Below, piece by piece: positions 1 to 9,014 of a stretch of DNA of 16,490 nt. Location of the stretch: contig CABPSV020000429.1 in NCBI GenBank assembly GCA_902459845.2, positions 1 to 16,490 on the forward strand. The letters run 5' to 3'. Numbering within the stretch: position 1 is the stretch's first letter; the number at the start of each line of letters is the position of its first letter. A model generated the notes under the pieces. That model was given only the letters and a program-made list of their open reading frames with translations, searched no databases and was not told where the DNA came from. A program made the translations under genes and the position numbers. The DNA comes from Hepatocystis sp. ex Piliocolobus tephrosceles. Lineage: Eukaryota; Apicomplexa; Aconoidasida; Haemosporida; Plasmodiidae.

Positions 1-37
1 TTTTTTTTTTTTTTTTTTTTGCCAAGTATTTGATTTT

Positions 38-68
<31 letters not shown>

Positions 69-272
69 TCTCTTTTTTAATACATATATTTTTATTCACT
101 TTTAAAAAATTATTAAATAGTTACGTTAAAAAAAAAAAAAAAAAAAAAAAAAAACAAGAGTGATGGTTCATTAGACATTAATCTAACAATATTAACAAAT
201 TGTTTATGTCTTAAAATATAGCCATAATTTGTATAGAAAAAAAAAAAGAAAAAAAAAAAAAACTAGTATGAA
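1..272. other. 5' flank of the tectonin-repeat gene
   Basis: Non-coding A/T-rich leader. It holds a T run at the window edge (1-20), an A run ending near 63 and another at about 127-154, then A-rich sequence up to the start codon. No open frame or RNA gene is seen. Poly(dA:dT) tracts of this kind are typical of Plasmodium promoters and untranslated leaders; I cannot place the transcription start. Confidence 0.6.
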
Positions 273-276
273 ATGA
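268..276 (+). promoter_or_regulatory. Minimal upstream ORF overlapping the start codon
   Basis: The sequence reads ATG AAA TGA, a two-codon upstream ORF. Its stop codon overlaps the main start codon in the four bases ATGA (273-276). If ribosomes scan from the 5' end they meet this ATG first, so translation of the main frame would need leaky scanning or termination-reinitiation. The arrangement is directly visible; the regulatory effect is inferred. Confidence 0.45.
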
Positions 277-2192
277 ATATTTCGGGACCGTTAAATGTAA
301 ATAACAAAAATATAAACCATTTTAAAGATAACATTGTAGAAAATTATCCAATATCCTCCTCTACCATGTATAGTGTAACAAATAACAACCCGAATAATTC
401 ATCACATGGTTTTAATATTAACCATATAAATTATGTAAATAACACACAAAAACAAAGTTATAATTCAAAGCTTAATGCGTCAAATAATATGTATAATATG
501 ACGGAAAAACAAAATTATATGTATAAAGTTCCTCAAAATATATCTAGACAATATGATGAAAAGGGGAGTTTGAATAATAATAGAATTCATAAAATTAAAG
601 AAAACAAAAGAAAAATGGAACCAACTATTAGTATAAATAACATACCACTTATTACACCTATAAATTACAATAATAATAATAATATACCATTAAATTTACA
701 ACATGATAACAATAATGCCCAATTTATTAATAACCAACAGAAACCAATGTATTATAATGATAGAATGTATAATGGAGATAATTATAAAAATATAAAATAT
801 GGGTATGATAAAAATTTAATACCAAATGATAAAAAAATACAAATCGTAAAGGATCAAAACAAAGAGATGATACATGTCACAAATAAACATAAAAATGAAA
901 ATTTAATGATTAAAACAGGGAGAGAAGATATTTTATCAGAAAATATGTCAAACATATATTATAATAAAATGTCAAACGAACAACAACTGTATTTAAAGGA
1001 AATGCAAAATAATAAAAATATATTAAACTTGGGAAGGAATTCACAGGATACTAGTGAGAACAATAAAATGTATGATACCCATACAAAAGAAAATATGCAA
1101 AATAGAATAAGAGATGTAAAAAATGTAACAGAAAAAACCTGGCCAGTAATGATAGAAGGTACTAAACCAATGGTTCCTAATATAACGAAAACAGTAGTAA
1201 CAAAACCAGGAATATCTTCAGATTTAGTAAAGTATGGACAATATGAAAAAACTATAAGCGAACAAAATAATCATAGAGTTATAAATAAAACAGAAAATAA
1301 TGAAAAATGTTTTATATATGAGAAAAATATTAGTGTACGAGGTAGAAATGAATTAAAAAGTGATATGCGTACTAAAAATTCTTTTAATAAAACATATGTA
1401 AATAGTGTATCTTATACTAGTGCAAAAGCTAATACAGGATATCGACAATTTTTAAAAAAAATGGAAGCAAATAAAACAAATGATGTAAAACTTAAGCACA
1501 GTATTTCTATAGATTTAGATGAAAATTCATTAAATTTAGATGAGGGGTTAAGAACATTTGATAGTCCTATAGTTGTTGATAAAAACCATATGTTAAAAAA
1601 ATGGAATGGTTATAATTGGGAGAAATTAGAGAATGGGTACAATTTTTTTATTAAAGCAAGGTATGATAATGAAGGTAATATATGGTTATTAAATAATTCA
1701 TATGAAATATTAAAATTAATAAAAAATCGATTTAAAAAAATAGGTAACCTAGCTAATGAAGAAATTGTTGATATTGATTTTGATAAAAAAAATATATTAT
1801 GGGCTGTTAATCGTAAGGGTGAATTATTAAAATGGAATAAAATACAATGGAAGAAAATAAAATATACACGGTTTCATAGAGTAATATGTATTGCGTTTGA
1901 TAATAAAGGGAACTTATGGGGTGTCAATTCAGAAAGAGTATTAGCAATTTGGGACGTAACAAAAAATTGTTGGAATGAAAAAAAGATTAAAGGTAATATA
2001 AAAATTGCATCAATAGCTTTTGACAGTTCTGGTCGAATGTGGGTAATTTCAATTACCGGTGCATTATTAGCATGTTCATGTGGAAAATGGGTTAATTTTG
2101 GTTTTATGTCTTTTGATGAATTAATTTCGATAGGGTTTAAGAAAGATAACAAATCGAATAAACAGCTGGTAGTGTGTTGTAAAAATGATTAG
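273..2192 (+). CDS. Asn-rich protein with C-terminal tectonin-type beta-propeller repeats
   Basis: Single-exon 639-residue protein of unknown function. An in-frame TAG at 264-266 closes the frame, so the ATG at 273 is the first possible start. Residues 1 to about 430 are Asn/Lys/Tyr-rich and probably disordered, with a less repetitive stretch around residues 290-330 (W290, then a V/K/P-rich segment) that may be a conserved linear motif. Residues 440-639 hold five units of about 39 residues. Each has a hydrophobic strand, then (F/Y)D..G/N.(I/L/M)W.(V/L)(N/S), with the key Trp at 471, 510, 549 and 590, and most have a W-x(4-6)-W pair such as KWNGYNW. This is the pattern of tectonin/tachylectin-like propellers, which bind sugars, lipids or proteins in other organisms. 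No signal peptide or membrane segment is seen. The ligand and location are unknown. The domain call is fairly secure; the function is not. Confidence 0.85.
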   Translation: MNISGPLNVNNKNINHFKDNIVENYPISSSTMYSVTNNNPNNSSHGFNINHINYVNNTQKQSYNSKLNASNNMYNMTEKQNYMYKVPQNISRQYDEKGSLNNNRIHKIKENKRKMEPTISINNIPLITPINYNNNNNIPLNLQHDNNNAQFINNQQKPMYYNDRMYNGDNYKNIKYGYDKNLIPNDKKIQIVKDQNKEMIHVTNKHKNENLMIKTGREDILSENMSNIYYNKMSNEQQLYLKEMQNNKNILNLGRNSQDTSENNKMYDTHTKENMQNRIRDVKNVTEKTWPVMIEGTKPMVPNITKTVVTKPGISSDLVKYGQYEKTISEQNNHRVINKTENNEKCFIYEKNISVRGRNELKSDMRTKNSFNKTYVNSVSYTSAKANTGYRQFLKKMEANKTNDVKLKHSISIDLDENSLNLDEGLRTFDSPIVVDKNHMLKKWNGYNWEKLENGYNFFIKARYDNEGNIWLLNNSYEILKLIKNRFKKIGNLANEEIVDIDFDKKNILWAVNRKGELLKWNKIQWKKIKYTRFHRVICIAFDNKGNLWGVNSERVLAIWDVTKNCWNEKKIKGNIKIASIAFDSSGRMWVISITGALLACSCGKWVNFGFMSFDELISIGFKKDNKSNKQLVVCCKND

Positions 2193-2294
2193 TACGTACG
2201 GTTTTAATTTCTTCACTAACACTCAAATGTAATGGCAACTTTATATTATGTTTTATGTTACCTATAGATAAAATATGTATGTAAAAGTAAGAAA

Positions 2295-2305
2295 GGCGCG
2301 CGCGC
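2295..2305. other. (CG)n dinucleotide patch
   Basis: Eleven consecutive G/C bases (GGCGCGCGCGC) about 100 bp past the stop codon of the tectonin-repeat gene. Alternating CG is a Z-DNA-prone sequence and is very rare in DNA this A+T-rich. Confidence 0.7.
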
Positions 2306-2348
2306 ATTCAGCACTAATTTCTTTATTTTTTATTTTCGCAATTTATGT

Positions 2349-2580
2349 TATTTTTTAAGGCGATTATTTTTTAAGGCGATTATTTTTTAATGCGAGTATT
2401 TTTTAATGCGAGTATTTTTTAATGTGAGTATTTTTTAATGTGAGTATTTTTTAATGTGAGTATTTTTTAATGTGAGTATTTTTTAATGCGAGTATTTTTT
2501 AATGCGAGTATTTTTTAATGCGAGTATTTTTTAATGCGAGTATTTTTTAATGCGAGTATTTTTTAATGCGAGTATTTTTG
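2349..2580. repeat. 16-bp tandem repeat, 14 copies
   Basis: Unit tattttttaatgcgag in perfect 16-bp register, followed by a partial copy at 2573-2580. Variants occur in blocks: two copies with ggcgat, two with tgcgag, four with tgtgag, then six with tgcgag. Blockwise variants point to local copy-by-copy expansion. It lies in the presumed 3' UTR or intergenic spacer. Confidence 0.95.
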
Positions 2581-2697
2581 TTTTTTTTTATTGTTTAATC
2601 GATGTAGAGCATATATATGAATGTATAAGCATATATACATGTATGTATGGATGGATGTGTTTTTAAGTGATTATGTTTCTTCTTCTGTTGTTTTTTT

Positions 2698-2769
2698 GTT
2701 TTTGTTTTTACATTTGCTTTTGTTTTTGTTTTTACATTTGCTTTTGTTTTTGTTTTTACATTAGCTTTT
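2698..2769. repeat. 24-bp tandem repeat, 3 copies
   Basis: Three copies of a T-rich 24-bp unit (gtttttgtttttacatttg followed by ctttt), at 2698-2721, 2722-2745 and 2746-2769. The third has one substitution (acattag). Degenerate G/T-rich sequence continues to about 2795. Confidence 0.9.
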
Positions 2770-2963
2770 GTTTTTATTTTCGCTTTATTTTCGCCTTTTA
2801 CAATGAAAACATGTGAAAGCTAAATAACCAACTTTCATACTTAATTGTTTTTAGCGATTAACATAAGAGCATTAACTGAAGTTTTGAATATCGCTATGTT
2901 GTGTTAAAACGTATAAACATATTTACATTCGTCTACAATGCTATATTTTAGACTCTTAAAGAG

Positions 2964-2997
<34 letters not shown>

Positions 2998-3367
2998 AAC
3001 AACACAATAACTAAAGAAGTGTTAATATGTAAGTAAAAATATGACCAATACAAATGGCTTAAATTATATTTTTTTTTTTTATTTTATTTATTTTTTTTTT
3101 TTTTTTTCTCTTTAAGGATCCAGCAAGTGGATGGAATTGTTTTGTTTTATTTTTACATTTTTTTAGTAGTTTATAAAATGTTAAGTTTAAAGTGTATATA
3201 ATGTTTGTATGTACGTATACATATATTCGTACATATTTCATATAATTAATAATCTTTAATTTTTTTGTTTTTATTATTATTGATAAGGGATATAAAACAT
3301 GAAAAAAAATGAGCAAATGATGAGCATACATATACATATATTTATGTGCACATGCACAATTGTACTT

Positions 3368-3541
3368 GAACGTTCACACTTGGACATTGGCACTTGGACG
3401 TTCGAACGTTCACACTTGGACATTGGCACTTGGACGTTCGAATGTTCACACTTGGACATTGGCACTTGGACGTTCGAACGTTCACTCTTGGAAGTTCGGA
3501 TATTCACACTTGGAAGTTCGGATATTCACACTTGGAAGTTC
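3368..3541. repeat. G+C-richer 36-bp minisatellite with 22-bp derivative units
   Basis: Three 36-bp units (3368-3403, 3404-3439, 3440-3475) are followed by three related 22-bp units (3476-3497, 3498-3519, 3520-3541) that lack the central 14 bp. The palindrome ACGTTCGAACGT spans the junctions at 3398-3409 and 3470-3481; one base differs at the middle junction. G+C here is close to half, far above the flanks. Because 36 is a multiple of three, several frames on both strands stay open, giving a 12-residue repeat, for example containing NVQVPMSKCERS on the minus strand. Confidence 0.93.
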
Positions 3542-3735
3542 ACATTTGGATGCATGTTCACATGATAAAAATAAATTAAAAGATGTGGTTCTTCAAAAAA
3601 TTTGAAAATAAAATTGTAGCATTTTGAATTAAAAAAAAAAAAAAAGGATGATACGAAATGCCAAAATGAAATCAGAGCTTAATTTAAACCAGGGGGGATG
3701 AAAAAAGCAATAAAACCAGAAAAATAACAACAAAT

Positions 3736-3738
<3 letters not shown>

Positions 3739-3770
<32 letters not shown>
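3739..3770. repeat. (TA)16 microsatellite
   Basis: Sixteen uninterrupted TA dinucleotides in the convergent intergenic region. Confidence 0.95.
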
Positions 3771-3777
<7 letters not shown>

Positions 3778-3930
3778 GCAATACTTGTTGATTAACTGTG
3801 TTACACATTGTTGCATATAAGGGAGTAAGATATATTACTATACACTTGCACAATCACAAAGCAGATAAGTGATTTGTACTGTAATAAAATCAGTTTTTCT
3901 GTCACTCCTTTACTTTATTTTATTTTTTTT

Positions 3931-4000
3931 TACTTAATTTTTTTTTACTTAATTTTTTTTTACTTAATTTTTTTTTACTTTATTTTTTTTTTACTTTATT
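3931..4000. repeat. 15-bp T-rich tandem repeat downstream of SDHA
   Basis: The motif TACTT recurs at 3931, 3946, 3961, 3976 and 3992, spaced by runs of eight or nine T. It lies within about 130 bp of the SDHA stop codon, so on the minus strand it is probably part of the SDHA 3' UTR. Confidence 0.85.
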
Positions 4001-4060
4001 TTCTTCCCCTCTGCTTTTCTCACCTCTTATCGTCTCTCCTCAATTTTTTGTTCATTTTTT

Positions 4061-5992
4061 TTAGTAAACTCTTTTGACTGGAGGAACATGCTCCATTTCG
4101 TTATCTAAGGGTTGCATAATAACATTTCTGTAAGTAGTAAAGTAGTTTGTGTTTTCAACATTTCTATGAGTCATCCATGTTAAAGAATGTTTTAAATAAT
4201 TTTTGTCGTCCCGTTCTGGGAAATCATCACGTGCATGTGCTCCTCGTGACTCTTTTCGATTTACAGCAGCTAATATAGTTTGCGATGCAAGTGTGAGTAA
4301 GTTTTCTAGCTCTAGTGTTTCTAATAGATCAGTATTCCATGTTAATGTTTTATCAGTAATATAAATATCTTTAAAAGATGAACAGATTTCTAATATTTGA
4401 TTATATCCTTTATCTAATAAAGGACCAATACGAAATACAGCAGCATGTTTTTGCATACATACTTGCATATTTTTTCTAATCTCAGATGTTCGCATAGTTC
4501 CTTTATTATATCTAATTTGATCTAATCTTGCTATAGTATCTTCTCCTATATTAGTACTATGATTTATTTTTGGTATGTTTGGTTTGTCTATTTCCATAAT
4601 TGTTAATGCTGCTCTTTTACCAAATACAACAATATCTAATAAAGAATTTGCACCTAATCGATTAGCTCCATGAACAGATGCAGAAGCAGCTTCTCCTGCT
4701 GCATATAAACCATTAACAATAATATCGTCTTCTTTTTCTTTTTGTATATTTTTTTTTTTTTGAGATGTTAAATTTGTTAATAATTTATTCATAGTTGTAC
4801 GTTGTGTTAATACTTGTGTTTTATAATTAGTTGGTATACCACCCATATTATAATGAACGGTAGGAAGTACAGGTATATATTCTTTTGTTACATCTACTCC
4901 TGCAAATATTTTTGCTGTTTCCATTATACCTGGTAATCTTTCTTTAATAGTTTCATTTGATAAATGAGTTAAATCCAAATAAATATGATCACCGTTAGGA
5001 CCACATCCTCTATTTTCATTTATTTCTATTGTCATAGCCCTACTAACTACATCTCTACTTGCCAGATCTTTCGCTTTAGGTGCATATCTCATCATAAAGG
5101 CTTCTCCTTCTTTATTACGTAAAATACCCCCTTCACCTCTACAACCTTCTGTTATTAAACATCCTGCTGGATATATACCTGTAGGATGAAATTGAACAAA
5201 TTCTAAATCTTGTAAAGGTAATAAACTTCTTGCTACAATTGCATTTCCATCACCTGTACATGCATGAGCAGAAGTACAAGATAAATAAGCTCTACCATAT
5301 CCGCCTGTTGCTATAACTGTATGTGGAGTAAAAAATCTATGAATTTTACCATCTGCTATATTAATACAAATTACACCTATACATTCATCAGGTGTATTCA
5401 TTAATAAATCTAATACAAAATATTCAACAAAAAAAATACAATTAAATGATAAAGATTGACCATATAAAGTATGTAACATAGCATGTCCTGTTCTATCTGC
5501 AGCAGCAGCACATCGATACGCTTGTCCACCTTTTCCAAATTTTAAACTTTGTCCACCAAAAGCACGTTGATATATTTTTCCATCCTTTGTTCTTGAAAAA
5601 GGTAAGCCATATTCTTCTAATTCTAAAACTGATGCAGGTGCTTCTCTACACATATATTGAATTGCATTTTGATCTCCTAACCAATCAGAGCCTTTAATTG
5701 TATCATACGCATGCCATCTCCAATCATCTTCTGTCATGTTACCAAGAGATGCATTTATACCTCCTTGTGCTGCAACTGTATGAGATCTTGTTGGAAATAA
5801 TTTACTTATACATGCCACTTTATATTTGTTTTTGGATAATTCTAATGCCGATCGTAATCCTGCTCCACCAGCTCCTACAATAACAGCATCATAATAATGG
5901 TCAACCACTTCATAACTTTTTAATTTTAAGCTGGAAAATTGGCAATGTTTAAATTGCATAAAGCGTAAATACTTATTCCCGCTCCTTATCAT
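4061..5992 (-). CDS. SDHA: Succinate dehydrogenase flavoprotein subunit, mitochondrial
   Basis: Catalytic subunit of complex II. It oxidises succinate to fumarate with covalently bound FAD and passes electrons through SDHB to ubiquinone. The 643-residue single-exon frame is complete. Residues 1-27 have no acidic residue and several basic ones, fitting a mitochondrial presequence. GAGGAG (40-45) is the FAD-binding glycine motif. [12 protein letters not shown] places the flavin-linked histidine at His71. Substrate-site residues expected from the family are His269 (HPTG), Arg313 (RDVVSR), His380 (HYNMGG) and Arg445 (GANRLGANS). [16 protein letters not shown] starts at 581. A Lys-rich insert near residues 405-425 replaces a short loop before the GLYAAGEA motif, a common kind of Plasmodium expansion. 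An in-frame TAG at 6011-6013 excludes a simple longer N-terminus. It converges on the tectonin-repeat gene and diverges from the PP4R1-like gene. I see no inactivating change. Confidence 0.98.
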   Translation of the reverse strand: MIRSGNKYLRFMQFKHCQFSSLKLKSYEVVDHYYDAVIVGAGGAGLRSALELSKNKYKVACISKLFPTRSHTVAAQGGINASLGNMTEDDWRWHAYDTIKGSDWLGDQNAIQYMCREAPASVLELEEYGLPFSRTKDGKIYQRAFGGQSLKFGKGGQAYRCAAAADRTGHAMLHTLYGQSLSFNCIFFVEYFVLDLLMNTPDECIGVICINIADGKIHRFFTPHTVIATGGYGRAYLSCTSAHACTGDGNAIVARSLLPLQDLEFVQFHPTGIYPAGCLITEGCRGEGGILRNKEGEAFMMRYAPKAKDLASRDVVSRAMTIEINENRGCGPNGDHIYLDLTHLSNETIKERLPGIMETAKIFAGVDVTKEYIPVLPTVHYNMGGIPTNYKTQVLTQRTTMNKLLTNLTSQKKKNIQKEKEDDIIVNGLYAAGEAASASVHGANRLGANSLLDIVVFGKRAALTIMEIDKPNIPKINHSTNIGEDTIARLDQIRYNKGTMRTSEIRKNMQVCMQKHAAVFRIGPLLDKGYNQILEICSSFKDIYITDKTLTWNTDLLETLELENLLTLASQTILAAVNRKESRGAHARDDFPERDDKNYLKHSLTWMTHRNVENTNYFTTYRNVIMQPLDNEMEHVPPVKRVY

Positions 5993-5998
5993 TATTAT

Positions 5999-6065
5999 CC
6001 TTACTTTTTTCTAACCTTACTTTTTGCTAACCTTACTTTTTGCTAACCTTACTTTTTGCTAACCT

Positions 6066-6067
<2 letters not shown>
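5999..6067. repeat. 16-bp tandem repeat in the SDHA leader
   Basis: Four copies of ccttactttttgctaa (5999-6014 with one change, 6015-6030, 6031-6046, 6047-6062) plus a partial copy begin only 6 bp upstream of the SDHA start codon. In mRNA sense each unit reads TTAGCAAAAAGTAAGG, so each unit contains a splice-donor-like AGTAAG. Confidence 0.93.

Positions 6068-6115
<48 letters not shown>
6068..6115. repeat. T48 homopolymer upstream of SDHA
   Basis: Forty-eight consecutive T (A on the SDHA mRNA strand). Long poly(dA:dT) resists nucleosomes and is common in Plasmodium promoters. Its true length may be uncertain because of sequencing and assembly. Confidence 0.9.
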
Positions 6116-6296
6116 CTGATTGGTACAGACGTTAGTACAACGGTTATTTTGTAGGAACAACTGAAAAAGTGACTGAAAAAAATTTTATTGTGTTATATAG
6201 AATTTGAGTTTATCAGCATTTATCTGTTTTAAAAAATTTCGAAATATTGATAACTTTTTAGCAAATTGGGTTTGTATACATAATTGGTATGTAAAC

Positions 6297-6320
6297 ATAT
6301 ATATATATATATATATATAT
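6297..6320. repeat. (AT)12 microsatellite
   Basis: Twelve AT dinucleotides in the divergent promoter region. Confidence 0.93.
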
Positions 6321-6510
6321 CGCACACATATGGGATTATACCATAAAAATGTGTACAGACCTATATACACATGTATATATCTATTTTTATTTTAAAAAAT
6401 AGAATAATATGGCGAAAATTATTTGTATAGCTTATTCTACATGAATATAATATTAATTAAAAACTAAAAAAAAAAAAAAAAAAAAATGTAAACAAAGTTG
6501 TAAAAAAAAT

Positions 6511-6606
6511 TATAAAAAAGGTTATAAAACAAGTTATAAAAAAGTTTATAAAAAAGTTTATAAAAAAGGTTATAAAAAAGGTTATAAAAAAGGTTATAAA
6601 ATTGTA
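6511..6606. repeat. 12-bp tandem repeat, 8 units
   Basis: TATAAAA-type core recurs exactly every 12 bp from 6511 to 6595, within a consensus close to tataaaaaaggt. Each unit resembles a TATA box, but this is simply a repeated A/T-rich word and no promoter is claimed. Confidence 0.88.
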
Positions 6607-6887
6607 AAAAAAAAAATGAAAAATGAAAAATTATAGTAAGATGTAAAAAAAAATGTATGTACAAGTAGAAAAAAAATTTTGGGGATAAGCTATATATAAT
6701 ATAAAATGTGTATATAACATACATATGTCGAGGTTTTTCCAATAATGGTAAGCTTCTTCACAATATATATGAATGTGTTGTGTTTGCATATTCAGTAAAA
6801 TTAGAGCAACCAATTGGCATTTCTTTTTTTTATTGTCACCATTTTTTTTCTCTTTAAAAAAAAAAAAAAATGTATAAATAAAGTAAA

Positions 6888-6924
<37 letters not shown>

Positions 6925-6939
6925 GTATAATTCAAACGG

Positions 6940-6940
<1 letters not shown>

Positions 6941-6968
<28 letters not shown>
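6941..6968. repeat. (TA)14 microsatellite
   Basis: Fourteen TA dinucleotides, just after an A33 run (6891-6923) and before the least repetitive stretch of the divergent region. Confidence 0.93.
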
Positions 6969-6974
<6 letters not shown>

Positions 6975-7553
6975 CATGAATGACATAAGCAAATGCTCGT
7001 GTTTCCGCTTCAAAGTAAATTGCTAAGGAGAAAATTCCCCATTGGGAATAATAATAACTAAGAACTAGTTTTATGCTATATTCATTATGTTTTGCCCTTA
7101 AAAACAGTTTACTATTTATTTTGTGCTCTCACTTATTTGCTCGTTTTTTTGCTTTTTTCATCTAACACGCAAATAAATTTTCACAATTCAATGAAGTTGT
7201 ACGGTTGATGATACATAAAAAAAATAAACAAACAAAGTAAGTATAAAAAAATAAAGATAAAAAAATAAACGTAAAAAGATAAAAATTAAAAAACATGTAA
7301 ACATATAACATTTAACATGGGAACATGGAAACATACAAATATGTAAACATATCAGCATAAAAAATATATAATCGCCAAAAAAAAAAAAAAAATAAAATAA
7401 AATAAAAGGATTAAAGGAAGCAAGAAAGAATCAGGATATATGTAAAGAACAAAGGTAAAAAAGTAGGTTGCATCTTACACGTTATATAATAAAAAAAAAA
7501 AACAAAAAACAATCACTGTGTTATAAGTTCTGCATTATGAATATTTTGTTATC

Positions 7554-7590
<37 letters not shown>

Positions 7591-7853
7591 AAGACCTTAA
7601 GTATAGGAAATAAGCCAGTTTGATATAAGCATGTGGTAATAGAGTTATGTATGTACATTTTTGCATTTGTTTATATTGCATTTTTTTTTTTTTTTTTTTT
7701 TTTTTTTCCACACTTATGTTAATTAGTTTATATGAAGGTGGTTATATAAATATACTTATTTTATTTTATTTTTTAAGCTCGTTTATTTGAAAAGTAGTAA
7801 TGTATTATATAGCTACCACGCATTCCGTATTACTTATTATTTCTCGCTTACAC

Positions 7854-7854
<1 letters not shown>

Positions 7855-7902
<48 letters not shown>
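7855..7902. repeat. A48 homopolymer
   Basis: Forty-eight consecutive A in the divergent intergenic region. The length equals that of the T48 runs at 6068-6115 and 9598-9645. Confidence 0.9.
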
Positions 7903-7903
<1 letters not shown>

Positions 7904-8156
7904 AGAAAAAAACAAAAAAGAGTATAGGAAAAAAAAAATAAAGCAAAAAAAAGCAAAACAAAAATAAAAGGAATTACGAAATGCGTAAAATATATTTGCA
8001 ATACATGTTTACATTTAAGTGATGCATTTTTTTTTTTTTTTTAAGAAAGTTAAAAATAAGTCGTAAACGATGACTATTTAATACCAAAAATGTGCAAAAA
8101 CATAAAAAATTAAAATAAAATAAAACATAATATATTAGAATAACAATAAAAAAAAT

Positions 8157-8220
8157 AAAATAAAAAATTAATAAAATAAAAAATTAATAAAATAAAAAAT
8201 TAATAAAATAAAAAATTAAT
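8157..8220. repeat. 16-bp tandem repeat, 4 copies
   Basis: Unit aaaataaaaaattaat in four copies. It consists only of A and T and is non-coding. Confidence 0.92.
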
Positions 8221-8287
8221 AAAATAAGTCTATACAAATGCTTATTCGTTTCACTGTTAAGAAAGAAAAAAGAGTTTAAGAAAGAAA

Positions 8288-8322
<35 letters not shown>

Positions 8323-8560
8323 CATATATGAACTTGTTTGATATACATGAATTTTTTTTTTCATTTTAACATTAGTTAAAGTTATAATGCCTAATTTTTA
8401 AGTTTTATTAAAATATAAATAGGATATATGTATGTAACGTTTGTGTGTGTGTGATTGTGTCTTATCAGTAAAACAACTTAGTATGTTTGTATTTGTAAAT
8501 TTAAGCAGTAATTATAAAATAAGTTGGTAATAGAGGAGAGAAAAAAAAAAAAAAAAATTG

Positions 8561-8820
8561 AAGCAAATCAAAGCAAATCAAAGCAAATCAAAGCAAATCA
8601 AAGCAAATCAAAGCAAATCAAAGCAAATCAAAGCAAAACGAAGCAAATCAAAGCAAAACTAAGCAAAGCTAAGCAAAGCTAAGCAAAGCTAAGCAAAGCT
8701 AAGCAAAGCTAAGCAAAACGAAGCAAAGCTAAGCAAAGCTAAGCAAATCAAAGCAAATCAAAGCAAAACTAAGCAGAGCTAAGCAAAACGAAGCAAAGCT
8801 AAGCAAATTGAAGCAAAACG
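8561..8820. repeat. 10-bp tandem repeat, 26 units in exact register
   Basis: Every unit is AAGCA(A/G) followed by one of five tetramers: ATCA, AACG, AACT, AGCT or ATTG. The array opens with seven ATCA units and then becomes a mosaic dominated by AGCT; an ATCA-AACT-AGCT order appears twice (from 8641 and from 8751), suggesting an internal duplication. No unit is gained or lost by a single base across 260 bp. The A-rich start of each unit is therefore in phase with roughly one turn of the helix. Confidence 0.96.
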
Positions 8821-9014
8821 CTTATGATCTTACTACAATTTTAGAAAAGTATTATTGACTTTTGTTATAAATGGCTAAGTCTAAATAAATAACCAACCAA
8901 CGAATTAATTGTTTTATTATTATTTGTTTTGTTTGTCTTAGTTTTGTTAAAAAATAAAAACAAAAAAATGGTAATTAGTAAAAATGGAATTTATTCGAAG
9001 CTGACAGGTAATAA

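Larger units (their letters stand above)
2193..4060. other. Convergent intergenic region with minisatellites
   Basis: This 1.87-kb gap lies between two convergent genes, so it should hold both 3' UTRs. It contains several tandem arrays (listed separately), an A33 run at 2964-2996, T-rich tracts near 3070-3110 and a less repetitive patch at about 2800-2960 that shows no ORF or known RNA fold to me. Open frames here come almost entirely from repeat arrays or T-rich DNA, and none has convincing gene-like composition. Confidence 0.6.

Noticed and set aside
2182..2197. Possible splice donor GTACGT overlapping the stop of the tectonin-repeat gene, by analogy with the PP4R1-like gene
   Set aside because: Candidate acceptors near 2854 and 2956 lead to stop codons within two codons of the join, and the five propeller units already end at 2192.
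3277..3565. Four open frames on both strands over the 36-bp minisatellite (61-88 codons)
   Set aside because: They exist because the unit is 36 bp and stop-free in several frames; no domain, codon bias or conserved flank supports any one of them. Kept only as a finding to check.
3549..3565. TGCATG word resembling an ApiAP2 binding motif
   Set aside because: A single short match downstream of the minisatellite, far from any start codon, is expected by chance.
3874..4077. 67-codon plus-strand Phe/Leu-rich ORF
   Set aside because: Product of the 15-bp T-rich repeat (TACTTAA plus T8) in the SDHA 3' region.
6511..6606. Series of TATA-box-like words
   Set aside because: They are a simple 12-bp A/T-rich tandem repeat; TATA-like words occur by chance everywhere in this DNA.
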